A stretch of DNA of 64,000 bases from Pelomonas sp. Root1237 (GTDB lineage Bacteria; Pseudomonadota; Gammaproteobacteria; Burkholderiales; Burkholderiaceae_C): assembly GCF_001425055.1 (NCBI RefSeq), contig NZ_LMDK01000012.1, positions 690,400 through 754,399 on the forward strand, written 5' to 3'. Within the stretch, counting starts at the first letter, position 1. Every line of letters starts with the position of its first letter. Positions 45,015-53,665 of the stretch are shown here, in pieces. The position numbers and the translations under genes are program-made. The notes below the pieces were generated by a model. That model was not told where the DNA came from and did not search any database. It worked only from the letters and a program-made list of their open reading frames with translations.

Positions 45015-45557
45015 TCAGACGAGACCCAGCGCGCCCAGCACGCCACCGCCGAGCACCATCCAGACGAGGCCCAGCCTCGTCCTCAGCGTCAGCAGCACGG
45101 TGACGGCAATCATCGCCAGCGTGCTCCAGCGGTGCTCGTCGGCGCGCAGGAAAGGCAGGGCCAGCAGCCAGCCCGTGGCGATGATCAGCCCCAGCGTCAG
45201 CGGCATCATGCCGGCCGAGAAGGCGCGCAGCACGATGTGCTCGCGGTTGGCGCGCGCCCAGCGCGTGGCCGTCACGGTCAGCACGCTGGACGGCAGCATG
45301 ATGCCGGCCATCGCAGCCGCCGCGCCCGTCAGGCCGGCCACGTTGTAGCCCAGCACCGCGACGAACAGGATGTTGGGACCTGGCGCCGCCTGTGCCAGGG
45401 CGATGGACGACGTGAAGTCGGTATCGCTGAGCCAGCCGGTCTTGTCGACCAGGTAGCGGTGCATTTCGGGCACCGTCGTGATGGCGCCGCCGATGGACAG
45501 CAGCGACAGCGTCAGGAAATGCAGGAAGAGGCCGAGAAGATCGACGGGCGTTGTCAT
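45015..45557 (-). CDS. Chromate transporter half-protein, second gene
   Basis: A 180-residue membrane protein of the short-chain CHR family. Motifs are FLTLSLLSIGGAITTVPEMHRYL and ALAQAAPGPNILFVAVLGYN. Two such halves, encoded in tandem, form one transporter. The ATG at 45557 overlaps the stop of the first half (ATGA), so the pair is co-translated. Chromate export or sulfate-type anion transport is the family role; no chromate regulator is nearby. Confidence 0.85.
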   Translation of the reverse strand: MTTPVDLLGLFLHFLTLSLLSIGGAITTVPEMHRYLVDKTGWLSDTDFTSSIALAQAAPGPNILFVAVLGYNVAGLTGAAAAMAGIMLPSSVLTVTATRWARANREHIVLRAFSAGMMPLTLGLIIATGWLLALPFLRADEHRWSTLAMIAVTVLLTLRTRLGLVWMVLGGGVLGALGLV

Positions 45558-46105
45558 GGCCGTGTTCTCCACCAGGCCAGGAACATGCCGCTGCCGCCTA
45601 GCAGGGCCAGCACATTGACCAGCGGCCAACGCAGCAGACCGATCAGCACGAAAGCCGTCAAGGCCAGGCCCAGGGCGAGCGGCCGGCCCAGCGGGCTCTT
45701 CTTGAGTGCCGGCAGCAGCTTGATGCCGGTGGCCAGGATCAGTCCGGCCGACACCGCGCCCATGCCACGCAGCGCGTTGATGGCCATGGGGTGGCGGGCC
45801 AACTGGTCAAAGGCGGCAGCCAGGGCCAGCACGATGATCGCGGGCGCCACCAGCATGCCGGCCAGCGCCACGACGGCGCCTCGCAGGCCGAAGAAGCGGT
45901 CGCCGATCATCATGGACAGGTTGACCACATTGGGCCCGGGTAGCACCTGGGCGATGGCCAGGGTCTCGACGAACTCCTCCTTGCTCATCCAGTGATGGTG
46001 CTCGACCAGTTCGCGCTGGGCTATCGCCAGCACGCCGCCAAAGCCCTGCAGGGCCAGCCTTGAGAACGCCAGGAAGAGTTCCGTCAGGGATTCGGGACGG
46101 TTCAA
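45554..46105 (-). CDS. Chromate transporter half-protein, first gene
   Basis: A 183-residue partner of the downstream gene. It has the other half's motifs FSRLALQGFGGVLAIAQRELVEHHHW and LAIAQVLPGPNVVNLSMMIG, with about five to six membrane helices. It lies 23 bases after the D-2-hydroxyacid dehydrogenase gene on the same strand, which suggests a three-gene unit. Confidence 0.87.
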   Translation of the reverse strand: MNRPESLTELFLAFSRLALQGFGGVLAIAQRELVEHHHWMSKEEFVETLAIAQVLPGPNVVNLSMMIGDRFFGLRGAVVALAGMLVAPAIIVLALAAAFDQLARHPMAINALRGMGAVSAGLILATGIKLLPALKKSPLGRPLALGLALTAFVLIGLLRWPLVNVLALLGGSGMFLAWWRTRP

Positions 46106-46128
46106 GGCCGCTTCCTCAGCGCTGGACT

Positions 46129-47136
46129 TCAGCGCAGGACCTTCAGTGCGTCCGGGTTGACGATATTCGTCGGCTGCTGATTGATGAAGTTCAGCACGTT
46201 GTCGAAAGCCGCGTCGAAATAGAGCTCGTAGCTATCCTGCTCCACGTAGCCGATGTGCGGCGTGCAGACGGCGTTCTCCAGCCGCAGCAGTGGGTGGCCC
46301 TGCAGGATGGGTTCGCTCTCGAAGACGTCGATGGCGGCCATGCCGGGCCGGCCGCGGTTCAGTGCCGACACCAGCGCGCCCTCGACGGCCAGTTCGGCTC
46401 GTGAGGTGTTGACGAACAGCGCCGTCGGTTTCATCCGGGCCAGGTCTTCGGATGTGACGATGCCGCGCGTGGCGTCGCACAGGCGCAGGTGCACGGACAG
46501 CACGTCGGCCTCGGCGAAGAAGGCCTCGCGGCTGGGGGCGGCCTGGTAGCCATCGGCCTCGGCGCGCAGGCGCGAGGCCTCGCTGCCCCAGACCATGACC
46601 TTCATGCCGAAGGCGCGTCCATAGCCGGCCACGAGCTGGCCGATCTTGCCGTAGCCCCAGATGCCCAGCGTCTTGCCGCGCAGCACCATGCCGACCCCGA
46701 AATTGGCCGGCATGGACGCAGCCTTCAGCCCGGCCTGCTGCCAGGCGCCATGTTTCAGGTTGCCGATGTATTGCGGCAACCGTCTCATGGAGGCCATGAT
46801 CAGCGCCCAGGTCAGCTCGGCCGGCGCCACCGGACTGCCGACGCCCTCGGCCACGGCAATTCCTAAGCGCGTGCAGGCCTCGACGTCGATGTGGCTGCCA
46901 ACCCGGCCGGTCTGGGAGATCAGCTTGAGTTTTGGGAGCTTCTCGAGCAACTGGCGCGGGAAGGTGGTGCGCTCGCGGACCAGGACCAGCACCTCGGCAT
47001 CGCGCAGCCGCACGGACAGCTGGCCGATGCCCTTGACCGTGTTGGTGAAGACCTTGGCGTTGAGGGGCTCCAACTTCGCCGCGCAGCGCAGCTTGCGCAC
47101 GGCGTCTTGGTAGTCGTCCAGGATGATCACGTTCAT
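46129..47136 (-). CDS. D-2-hydroxyacid dehydrogenase family protein
   Basis: A 335-residue NAD-dependent dehydrogenase. The Rossmann motif is LGIWGYGKIGQLVAGYGRAFG. The catalytic Arg lies in NTSRAELAVE, the Glu in FESEP and the His in PHIGYVEQD. The branch resembles phosphoglycerate-dehydrogenase-like enzymes of unknown substrate. The ATG at 47136 gives the family start MNVIILDDYQDAVRKL; the upstream frame overlaps the divergent promoter region. Confidence 0.87.
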   Translation of the reverse strand: MNVIILDDYQDAVRKLRCAAKLEPLNAKVFTNTVKGIGQLSVRLRDAEVLVLVRERTTFPRQLLEKLPKLKLISQTGRVGSHIDVEACTRLGIAVAEGVGSPVAPAELTWALIMASMRRLPQYIGNLKHGAWQQAGLKAASMPANFGVGMVLRGKTLGIWGYGKIGQLVAGYGRAFGMKVMVWGSEASRLRAEADGYQAAPSREAFFAEADVLSVHLRLCDATRGIVTSEDLARMKPTALFVNTSRAELAVEGALVSALNRGRPGMAAIDVFESEPILQGHPLLRLENAVCTPHIGYVEQDSYELYFDAAFDNVLNFINQQPTNIVNPDALKVLR

Positions 47137-47216
47137 AGCTGCAGGGGATTGTGCACGGTGCTCAGCAGGGGTCAGGGTTGCATGGCTACCATCGCTTTCC
47201 CTCAAGGAGACACCCG

Positions 47217-47726
47217 ATGACCCCGATTTCCATGCACGCCGCCAGCGCGCCGGCATTCGCCAAGATGCTGGGCAATATGCTGACCTGGCTGGAGGCCGCC
47301 AAGGCCCATGCCGAAACCAGGAAGTTCTCGACCGACGTCTACCTGACGTTGCGCCTGGCGCCCGACATGCTGCCGTTTGCCAAGCAGATCCAGATCGCCA
47401 GCGATGCTGCCAAGGGCTGCGTGGCCCGCCTGGGCGGCCAGGAGATCCCCAAGTACGAGGACAACGAAGCCACGCTGGACGAGCTGGCCGAGCGCATCAA
47501 GAAGACCCGCGACTTTGTGCTGTCCGTGCCCGCCGAGGCCTTCGCCGACAGCGAGGAGCGCGAGATCGTCATCCCGCGCCGCAGCGGTGACCCGCTGAAG
47601 TTCGATGGCTCGACCTATCTGCGGCATTTCGCCCTGCCCAACTTCTATTTCCACGCGACAACCACTTACGCGCTGTTGCGCCATGCCGGCGTGCCGCTGG
47701 GCAAGTCGGACTATTTGGGTGGCTGA
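47217..47726 (+). CDS. DUF1993 protein
   Basis: A 169-residue, mostly helical protein matching DUF1993 (MLGNMLTWLEAAKAHAETRK near the start, HFALPNFYFHATTTYALLRH near the end). The conserved histidines and DinB-like helix layout suggest a metal-binding four-helix bundle; the function is unknown. AAGGAG lies upstream of the ATG at 47217. It diverges from the dehydrogenase. Confidence 0.85.
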   Translation: MTPISMHAASAPAFAKMLGNMLTWLEAAKAHAETRKFSTDVYLTLRLAPDMLPFAKQIQIASDAAKGCVARLGGQEIPKYEDNEATLDELAERIKKTRDFVLSVPAEAFADSEEREIVIPRRSGDPLKFDGSTYLRHFALPNFYFHATTTYALLRHAGVPLGKSDYLGG

Positions 47727-47737
47727 GCGGGGACCGA

Positions 47738-47760
47738 AGACAGGCCACTACGGCCTGTCT
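47738..47760 (+). repeat. Hairpin after the DUF1993 gene
   Basis: AGACAGGCC (47738-47746) and GGCCTGTCT (47752-47760) form a perfect 9-bp stem with a five-base loop, 11 bases after the stop. There is no U tract, so it may be a weak terminator or an mRNA-stabilising hairpin. It also lies in the 203-base gap before the glycosyltransferase gene, where I see nothing else. Confidence 0.5.
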
Positions 47761-47923
47761 GACGCCTCGCGAAGGCCCTGCCGCCTGCCCGCGGCGGGGC
47801 ATGATTCCCCAGTTTGAGGTGCCCGGGGCGGGAAATGCTGCGCAATCCGCAGCCTATTCCCCGCGCCCAACCTGGCGGCGCGGCTTGAAAATCGGCGGAA
47901 CATCCGATCACACCGCCCGCCGC

Positions 47924-49780
47924 ATGGACATGTCGACGCCTCCCGCTGCCCCGCCCCAAGGTATTGCCCTTCTCGAGCAATGGCTTGGCTTGGCCCGCAG
48001 CGGCCAATGGCCTTTGCCCCAGGTCATGGAGGCCGCCTCGCGCCTGCAGGCGGCCGGCGCCCTGGACGCGGCCGCGCTGCTCTACCAGAACTGGGTCGGC
48101 GCCACCGCGTCGCCGCTGCGTCATGTGGCCTGTTTCAACTGGGGTGCCGTCCTGGGCGAACTGCGCCGCCATGAAGAGGCGGAGACCGTCTACCGCATGG
48201 CGCTCGAACAGGCACCGGCCTTCGCCCAGGCGCGCCTGAACCTCGGCCACCAGTTGGAGCACCAGGGGCGCATGGAAGAGGCGCTGGCCGAATGGCGCAC
48301 CGTCTATGACAACGAGGCGCCCGACGCCCTGGGCACTGACCCGCTGAGCCTGCGCCTGCACGCCTTCAACAACGCCGCCCGCCTGCTGGAGCAGGAAAAG
48401 CGCTATGACGAGTCCGAGGCGCTGATGCGCCGCTCGCTGGAGCTGGACCCGCGCCAGAGCGACGTGGCCCAGCATTACGTGCACATCCGCCAGAAGCAAT
48501 GCGCCTGGCCGGTCTACCAGACCTTTGGCGACGTCACGCACAACCACCTCTTGATGAGCACCTCGCTGCTCGGCATGCTGGACGAGAGCGATGACCCGGC
48601 CCTGCAACTGCTGACCGCCCAGCGCTTCGTGCTGGAAAAGGTCACCAAGGTCACCGAGCCACCGCTGCACAAGGGCCGCAAGCGCGAAGGCAAGATCAAG
48701 ATCGGCTATCTGTCCGGCGATCTGCACATGCATGCCGTCGGCCTGTTGACGGCCGAGCTGTACGAACTGCACGACAAAGCCAAGTTCGAGATCCACGCCT
48801 TCAGCTGGAGCCGCGAGGACGGCACGCCGCTGCGCGCCCGCATCAAGGGGGCGATGGACAGCTACACGCCGCTGCACGGCGTGCCCGACCGCCGCGCCGC
48901 AGAGATGATTGCTGAGGCTGGCATCGACGTGCTCGTCGACCTGCAGGGGCTGACCAGCGGCGCGCGCCCCGGCATCCTGGCCTATCGCGGCGCGCCCATC
49001 CAGGTCAGCTACCTGGGCCTGCCGGCCACCTCGGCCCTGCCGGGTGTGGACTGGATCCTGGCCGACCGCTTCGTGATGCCGCCGGAGTCGCTGCCGTATC
49101 ACACCGAAAAACCCATCTACCTGCCGCACTGCTACCAGGTCAGCGACCGCACGCGCGCCGCCAACCCGGCGCCCAGCCGTGCCGAGATGGGGCTGCCGGA
49201 GGACGGTTTCGTCTTCTGCGCCTTCAACAACAACCACAAGATGAGCGAGCAGGTCTGGCGCTGCTGGATGCGCGTGCTGCGCCAGGTGCCGAACAGTGTG
49301 CTGTGGCTGCTGGCCGACAACCCGTTTGCCAAGGCCAACCTGCAGCGCGTTGCGGTGGAAGAGGGCATCGCCCCCGAACGCCTCGTCTTCGCCGGGCGCG
49401 CCCAGCCGGCCGACTACCTGGCCCGCTTCACGCTGGCCGACCTGTTCCTGGACACCTTTCCCTACAACGCCGGCACGACGGCCAGCGACTGCCTGTGGAT
49501 GGGCACGCCCATCCTGACCCGCTCGGGCCGTACCTACATCTCGCGCATGGCCGGCAGCCTGCTGACGGCCGTCGGCCTGCCCGACCTGATCACGACGACG
49601 ATCGAGGAATACGAGCAGCGTGCCGTACAGATCGGCAACCAGCCGGCCCGCGCAGCTTCTTACAAGCGTTACCTGGCGGAGCACGGCCGCAGCTCGCCGC
49701 TGTTTGACATCCCGGCCATCGTGCGCGATATAGAGCAAGAGTTCGAGCGGCTTGCGCTCGATGCGAGGCAGAAGGCCTAA
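47924..49780 (+). CDS. TPR-containing SPINDLY/OGT-like glycosyltransferase (GT41-like)
   Basis: A 618-residue protein. The first ~230 residues hold tetratricopeptide repeats (ACFNWGAVLGELRRHEEAE, ARLNLGHQLEHQGRMEEAL). The C-terminal GT-B half matches O-GlcNAc-transferase/SPINDLY enzymes: KIKIGYLSGDLHMHAVG, VDLQGLTSGARPGILAYRGA, FCAFNNNHKMSEQVW, LDTFPYNAGTTASDCLWMGTP. These enzymes put a sugar on Ser/Thr or Asn of cytoplasmic proteins. The stop codon directly abuts the ATG of the type I secretion ABC gene. An ATG at 47930 is an equal start candidate. Confidence 0.88.
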   Translation: MDMSTPPAAPPQGIALLEQWLGLARSGQWPLPQVMEAASRLQAAGALDAAALLYQNWVGATASPLRHVACFNWGAVLGELRRHEEAETVYRMALEQAPAFAQARLNLGHQLEHQGRMEEALAEWRTVYDNEAPDALGTDPLSLRLHAFNNAARLLEQEKRYDESEALMRRSLELDPRQSDVAQHYVHIRQKQCAWPVYQTFGDVTHNHLLMSTSLLGMLDESDDPALQLLTAQRFVLEKVTKVTEPPLHKGRKREGKIKIGYLSGDLHMHAVGLLTAELYELHDKAKFEIHAFSWSREDGTPLRARIKGAMDSYTPLHGVPDRRAAEMIAEAGIDVLVDLQGLTSGARPGILAYRGAPIQVSYLGLPATSALPGVDWILADRFVMPPESLPYHTEKPIYLPHCYQVSDRTRAANPAPSRAEMGLPEDGFVFCAFNNNHKMSEQVWRCWMRVLRQVPNSVLWLLADNPFAKANLQRVAVEEGIAPERLVFAGRAQPADYLARFTLADLFLDTFPYNAGTTASDCLWMGTPILTRSGRTYISRMAGSLLTAVGLPDLITTTIEEYEQRAVQIGNQPARAASYKRYLAEHGRSSPLFDIPAIVRDIEQEFERLALDARQKA

Positions 49781-52153
49781 ATGCCGCGTCAGCACGACCC
49801 CTTCTTTGACGGCCAGCCGCAGGCGCCGGGCTTGCGCCTGGCCGCCAATGGCGAGCCGGCGCCGCCGCCGGACCCGCTGGAGAACCTGAGCAACCAGCCC
49901 GCCGGCGACCCGCTGCTGCAGGCCCTGGCCTGGCTGACGCGCCACCATGGCAAGCCGCGCTCGCCCGAGTCACTGCGCGCCGGCGCGCCGGTGGAAGGTG
50001 CCCTGGCGCCCGACGGTGCCATCCGCGTCATGCGCGAAGCGGGCTACAACGCCGGCCTGCTGCGCAAGAGCATCGACGACATCCATGCCCTGCTGCTGCC
50101 TGCGGTGCTGCTGCTCAACGGCGGCGACGCCTGCGTGCTGGTGCGCCGCCTGGACGATCCGGCCGCGGTGGCCGCCGGTGCTTGCCGCTACGAAGTGGTG
50201 TTCCCCGGCCCCGAAGCCGCCGCCGTGCCGGCCACGACCGCCGAACTGGAGCCCGAGTACAGCGGCTTCATGCTGGCCGTGTCGCCGCAGGAGACCGCCT
50301 CGGCCCCGCGCTCGGAGGCGCCGCTGCTGAAGCTGGCCGACAAGGGCCTGGAATCGCATTGGCTGTGGGGCACGCTGAAGCGCTTCACGCCCTATTACCG
50401 CGCTTCCATGCTGGCGGCCCTGCTGTCCAACGTGCTGATGCTGGTGTCGGGCCTGGTGACCTCGGTCATCTATGACAAGGTCATTCCCCATCAAGCCATG
50501 GTCACGCTGTGGACTCTGGCCGTGGGCGCCTCGGTGGCCCTGGTCTTCGACCTGTTCGCGCGCCAGCTGCGCTCCCACCTCATCGACCTGGCCGGCCGCA
50601 AGGCCGACCTCGTCATCGGCGCCAAGCTCTACCGCCAGACCCTCGGGGTGCGCATGGAGCACAAGCCGGCTTCCGCCGGCGCCTATGCCGCCCATCTGGC
50701 CCAGGTGGAAATGGTGCGGGAGTTCTTCACCGGCGCCACGCTGTCGGCCCTGTCGGACCTGCCCTTCCTGGTCATCTTCATCGGCATGACCTTCGTCATC
50801 GGCGGGCCGCTGGGCTGGGTGCTGGTGCTGGCCGTGCCGCTCATCATGGGCCTGTCCTGGGCCATCCAGGGGGCGCTGCGCAAGGCCATGAGCACCAATA
50901 TGCAGGAGACTGCCGACCTGCACGGCACCCTGGTCGAGTCCCTCGAGGGCCTGGAAGACCTGAAGACCTCGGGTGCCGAGGGCCGCTTCGTGCGCCGCTA
51001 CGAGCGCACGACGGCCATCGTCGCCGACACGGCCCTGACCTCGCGCGCGCTGTCGAGCTGGAGCATGAATCTGTCCAGCACACTGCAGCAGGCGGTCAAC
51101 CTCATCATCCTCATCTGGGGCGTTTACCTGATCCATGACGGCGTCATCTCGGCCGGCGCGCTGATCGGCTCGGTGATGTTCGCCAGCCGCGCCATCGCGC
51201 CGCTGGGCAGCCTCGTCAGCCTGGCCACGCGCTACCAGGGTGCTCGCGCCGCCATGATGGCGCTCAACCAGATGATGAATGCGCCGGTCGAGCGCGACAG
51301 CAGCCGCAACTACGTGCCGCTGTCCCAGGTCACCGGCAAGGTCGGCCTGCACGACGTCGGCTTCAGCTACCCGCCCCAACCGCAGCACGGCCAGCAGCAG
51401 GCGGCCAGCGAGTCGGCGGCGCCCAAGGTGCTGCGCAACGTCACCATGCGCCTGGAGGCCGGCGAGCGCGTCGCCATCCTCGGCCGCATCGGCAGCGGCA
51501 AGTCCACCATCCTGCGCATGCTCGGCGGCCTCTACCAGCCGACCGAAGGCATGGTCGAGGTCGATGGCATCGATTTGCGCCAGGTCGACCCGGCAGAGTA
51601 CCGGGCCCGGGTCGGCTTCGTCAGCCAGGAGCCGCGCCTGTTCGTCGGCACATTGCGCGACAACGTGCTGATGGGCCGCGCCCACCTGGACGCGGGCCGC
51701 CTCGTCGAGGTGGCCAAGCTGACCGGCCTGGACCGCGTCGTCTCCGGCCATCCGATGGGCTGGGACCTGCCGGTCGGCGAAATGGGCCAGCTGCTGTCCG
51801 GCGGCCAGCGTCAGCTCGTTGCGCTGGCCCGGGCGCTGGTCACCAAGCCGCAGATCCTGCTGATGGACGAGCCCACCAGCTCGATGGACGCGCAAAGCGA
51901 GATGGCTTTCCTGCGCCAGCTGCGTGACGCAGCCGGCACGGCCACGCTCGTCGTCGTGACCCACCGCCCGGCCGTGCTGGAGCTGGTGCAGCGCATCGCC
52001 GTCGTCGATGGCGGCCGTGTCGTCATGGACGGCCCGCGCGACCAGGTGCTGGCGGCGCTGTCCGGCGTGCGCCCGGCTGCGCCCGCCCAGGGCGGCGAGG
52101 GCGTACACATGCATCCGTCGGCCCAACCCGTACAACGCAGCGCGAGCGTATGA
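49781..52153 (+). CDS. Type I secretion ABC transporter (LapB/HlyB-like)
   Basis: A 790-residue inner-membrane exporter. The N-terminal region (about 40-180) is a C39-like domain without the catalytic cysteine in its usual place, so it probably binds rather than cleaves substrate, as in HlyB and LapB. A six-helix membrane domain follows (about 200-470). The nucleotide-binding domain has Walker A GRIGSGKST (568-576), signature LSGGQ (672-676) and Walker B ILLMDEP (692-698). It ends 76 bases before the HlyD-family gene. Confidence 0.92.
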   Translation: MPRQHDPFFDGQPQAPGLRLAANGEPAPPPDPLENLSNQPAGDPLLQALAWLTRHHGKPRSPESLRAGAPVEGALAPDGAIRVMREAGYNAGLLRKSIDDIHALLLPAVLLLNGGDACVLVRRLDDPAAVAAGACRYEVVFPGPEAAAVPATTAELEPEYSGFMLAVSPQETASAPRSEAPLLKLADKGLESHWLWGTLKRFTPYYRASMLAALLSNVLMLVSGLVTSVIYDKVIPHQAMVTLWTLAVGASVALVFDLFARQLRSHLIDLAGRKADLVIGAKLYRQTLGVRMEHKPASAGAYAAHLAQVEMVREFFTGATLSALSDLPFLVIFIGMTFVIGGPLGWVLVLAVPLIMGLSWAIQGALRKAMSTNMQETADLHGTLVESLEGLEDLKTSGAEGRFVRRYERTTAIVADTALTSRALSSWSMNLSSTLQQAVNLIILIWGVYLIHDGVISAGALIGSVMFASRAIAPLGSLVSLATRYQGARAAMMALNQMMNAPVERDSSRNYVPLSQVTGKVGLHDVGFSYPPQPQHGQQQAASESAAPKVLRNVTMRLEAGERVAILGRIGSGKSTILRMLGGLYQPTEGMVEVDGIDLRQVDPAEYRARVGFVSQEPRLFVGTLRDNVLMGRAHLDAGRLVEVAKLTGLDRVVSGHPMGWDLPVGEMGQLLSGGQRQLVALARALVTKPQILLMDEPTSSMDAQSEMAFLRQLRDAAGTATLVVVTHRPAVLELVQRIAVVDGGRVVMDGPRDQVLAALSGVRPAAPAQGGEGVHMHPSAQPVQRSASV

Positions 52154-52159
52154 AGCCCC

Positions 52160-52229
52160 CACGTTCGTTTCACTCACTGCCCCCCGAGGGGGTGGCAATG
52201 CCCTTCGGGCGGCCGAGCGGGCATAGCGT
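52160..52229. repeat. GC-rich palindromic intergenic repeat, copy A
   Basis: The ABC-HlyD gap holds a palindrome CCCCCCGAGGGGG-type core, then CCCTTCGGG and GGCCGAGCGGGC-like short dyads. Such elements are scattered in genomes of this group. A related block occurs after the HlyD gene. Confidence 0.5.
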
Positions 52230-53435
52230 ATGAGCGCCAAAGCCCTGAGCAAGGAAGAAGGCCTGTTCGTCAGTGCCCTTCATGCCGCCCAGATCGACGA
52301 GCCCCTGCCGCGCGCGACCTGGGCCCTGTATCTGCTGTGCGCCGTCGTCACGGTGGCCATCACCTGGTCGGCCCTGGCCAAGGTGGACGAGATCACCCGC
52401 AGCGATGGCCGCATCGTGCCCGATGGGCGCGAGCAGGTCATCGCCAGCCTGGACGCCGGCATCCTGCGCGAACTCAAGGTGCGCGAAGGCCAGGAAGTGC
52501 AGGCCGGCGAGGACCTGGCCTTCCTCGACCCGACCCGTGTCGAAGCCCAGCAGAACGAGGGCCAGGCCAAGCTGCTGGCCCTGAAAGCCGCGGCGGCGCG
52601 CCTGGATGCCGAGGCCAATGGCCGCGTCAGCATCCACTGGCCGCGCGATGTCGACCCCAAGGCCCGCTATGCCCAGGGCGAGGCCGAATCCTTCGACGCC
52701 CGCAAGCGCCTGCTGGACGAGGCGGTCGGCGCCATCAACCGCAGCCTCGGGCTGATCTCCAAGGAGCTCAAGCTCGCCCAGGACATGTCCCGCAGCGGCC
52801 TGATGAGCGACGTGGAGGTCATGCGGCTGAACCGCCAGGTCAACGAGATCCAGCAGCAGCGCACCGAGCGCCTGTCGCGCTACCGCCAGGAAGCCAGCCA
52901 GGAACTGGTGCGCGTGCAAAGCGAAATGGCCCAGATGGACGAGCAGATGGTGGTGCGCCAGGACGCGCTGACGCGCACGGTGCTGAAGTCGCCCGTGCAT
53001 GGGGTCGTCAAAAGCATCAAGTCCGGCACCGTCGGTGGCGTCATTGCCAGCGGCGCACCCATCCTGGAAATCTCGCCCATCGGTCCCAAGGTGCTGGTGG
53101 AGGCGCGCATCAAGCCCAAGGACATCGGCTTCATCCGCCTGGGCCAGACGGCCGAGGTCAAGCTGGCCGGCTATGACTTCAACACCTATGGCGGCCTGGA
53201 AGGCAAGGTCACCTACATGAGCCCCGACGCCGTCACCGAGGGCGACAAGAGCGGCGAGGGCCATTACCGCGTCATCGTTACGTCCGAGCGCAACAACCTC
53301 AAGTACAAGGGCGAGAAGCTGCCCGTCATACCGGGCATGACGTCGCAGGTGGAGATCAAGACCGGCGAGCGTTCGGTGCTGAGCTACCTGCTGCGGCCGA
53401 TGATGAAGTCGCAGGAAGCGCTGCGCGAGCGGTAA
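52230..53435 (+). CDS. HlyD-family type I secretion adaptor
   Basis: A 401-residue membrane-fusion protein. A cytoplasmic N-terminus and one membrane helix (about 31-49) are followed by the biotinyl-lipoyl-like half (SLDAGILRELKVREGQEVQAGEDL), a long coiled coil (about 105-245) and the second half with the HlyD signature (VKSPVHGVVKSIKSGTVGGV). It links the ABC transporter to the outer-membrane channel. The N-terminal start MSAKALSKEEG and the order match LapC-type adaptors of adhesin exporters. Confidence 0.92.
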   Translation: MSAKALSKEEGLFVSALHAAQIDEPLPRATWALYLLCAVVTVAITWSALAKVDEITRSDGRIVPDGREQVIASLDAGILRELKVREGQEVQAGEDLAFLDPTRVEAQQNEGQAKLLALKAAAARLDAEANGRVSIHWPRDVDPKARYAQGEAESFDARKRLLDEAVGAINRSLGLISKELKLAQDMSRSGLMSDVEVMRLNRQVNEIQQQRTERLSRYRQEASQELVRVQSEMAQMDEQMVVRQDALTRTVLKSPVHGVVKSIKSGTVGGVIASGAPILEISPIGPKVLVEARIKPKDIGFIRLGQTAEVKLAGYDFNTYGGLEGKVTYMSPDAVTEGDKSGEGHYRVIVTSERNNLKYKGEKLPVIPGMTSQVEIKTGERSVLSYLLRPMMKSQEALRER

Positions 53436-53483
53436 AGCTGCCCCTCGCCCAGTCTCGCCTGCTGAACGCGGCGAGCTTGGTCG

Positions 53484-53527
53484 GTCCCCCGGGGGGACGG
53501 CGATGCTTGCCGGATCAACCGGCAAGC
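53484..53527. repeat. GC-rich palindromic intergenic repeat, copy B
   Basis: Between the HlyD and TolC genes, GTCCCCC/GGGGGAC (53484-53498) is followed by a perfect hairpin GCTTGCCGG-ATCAA-CCGGCAAGC (53505-53527). The surrounding 230-base gap otherwise shows only further GC-rich short dyads. No U tract follows, so it is not a clear terminator; it resembles a dispersed palindromic repeat. Confidence 0.65.
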
Positions 53528-53665
53528 ACATCGCCAAGAGGGCCGGCTTGGGAGCGGCCCGGCGCTCGGCCCGCAAGACAACGTAGCTAGCGCTGAACAA
53601 GGGCAGGTGCGGGCCCGCTTTTCCGGGCTTCAGGGGAGGGGGGCGGATGGTCTAGTGACGGGGCC

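Noticed and set aside
47738-47760. A Rho-independent terminator after the DUF1993 gene
   Set aside because: The stem is perfect but no U tract follows, so it is listed only as a hairpin.
47711-52252. Long minus-strand frames opposite the glycosyltransferase and ABC genes
   Set aside because: Both real genes show full family motifs, and the minus-strand products have none.
53484-53527. An attachment site or insertion-sequence end
   Set aside because: There is no transposase or integrase nearby and no target duplication; a dispersed palindromic repeat fits better.
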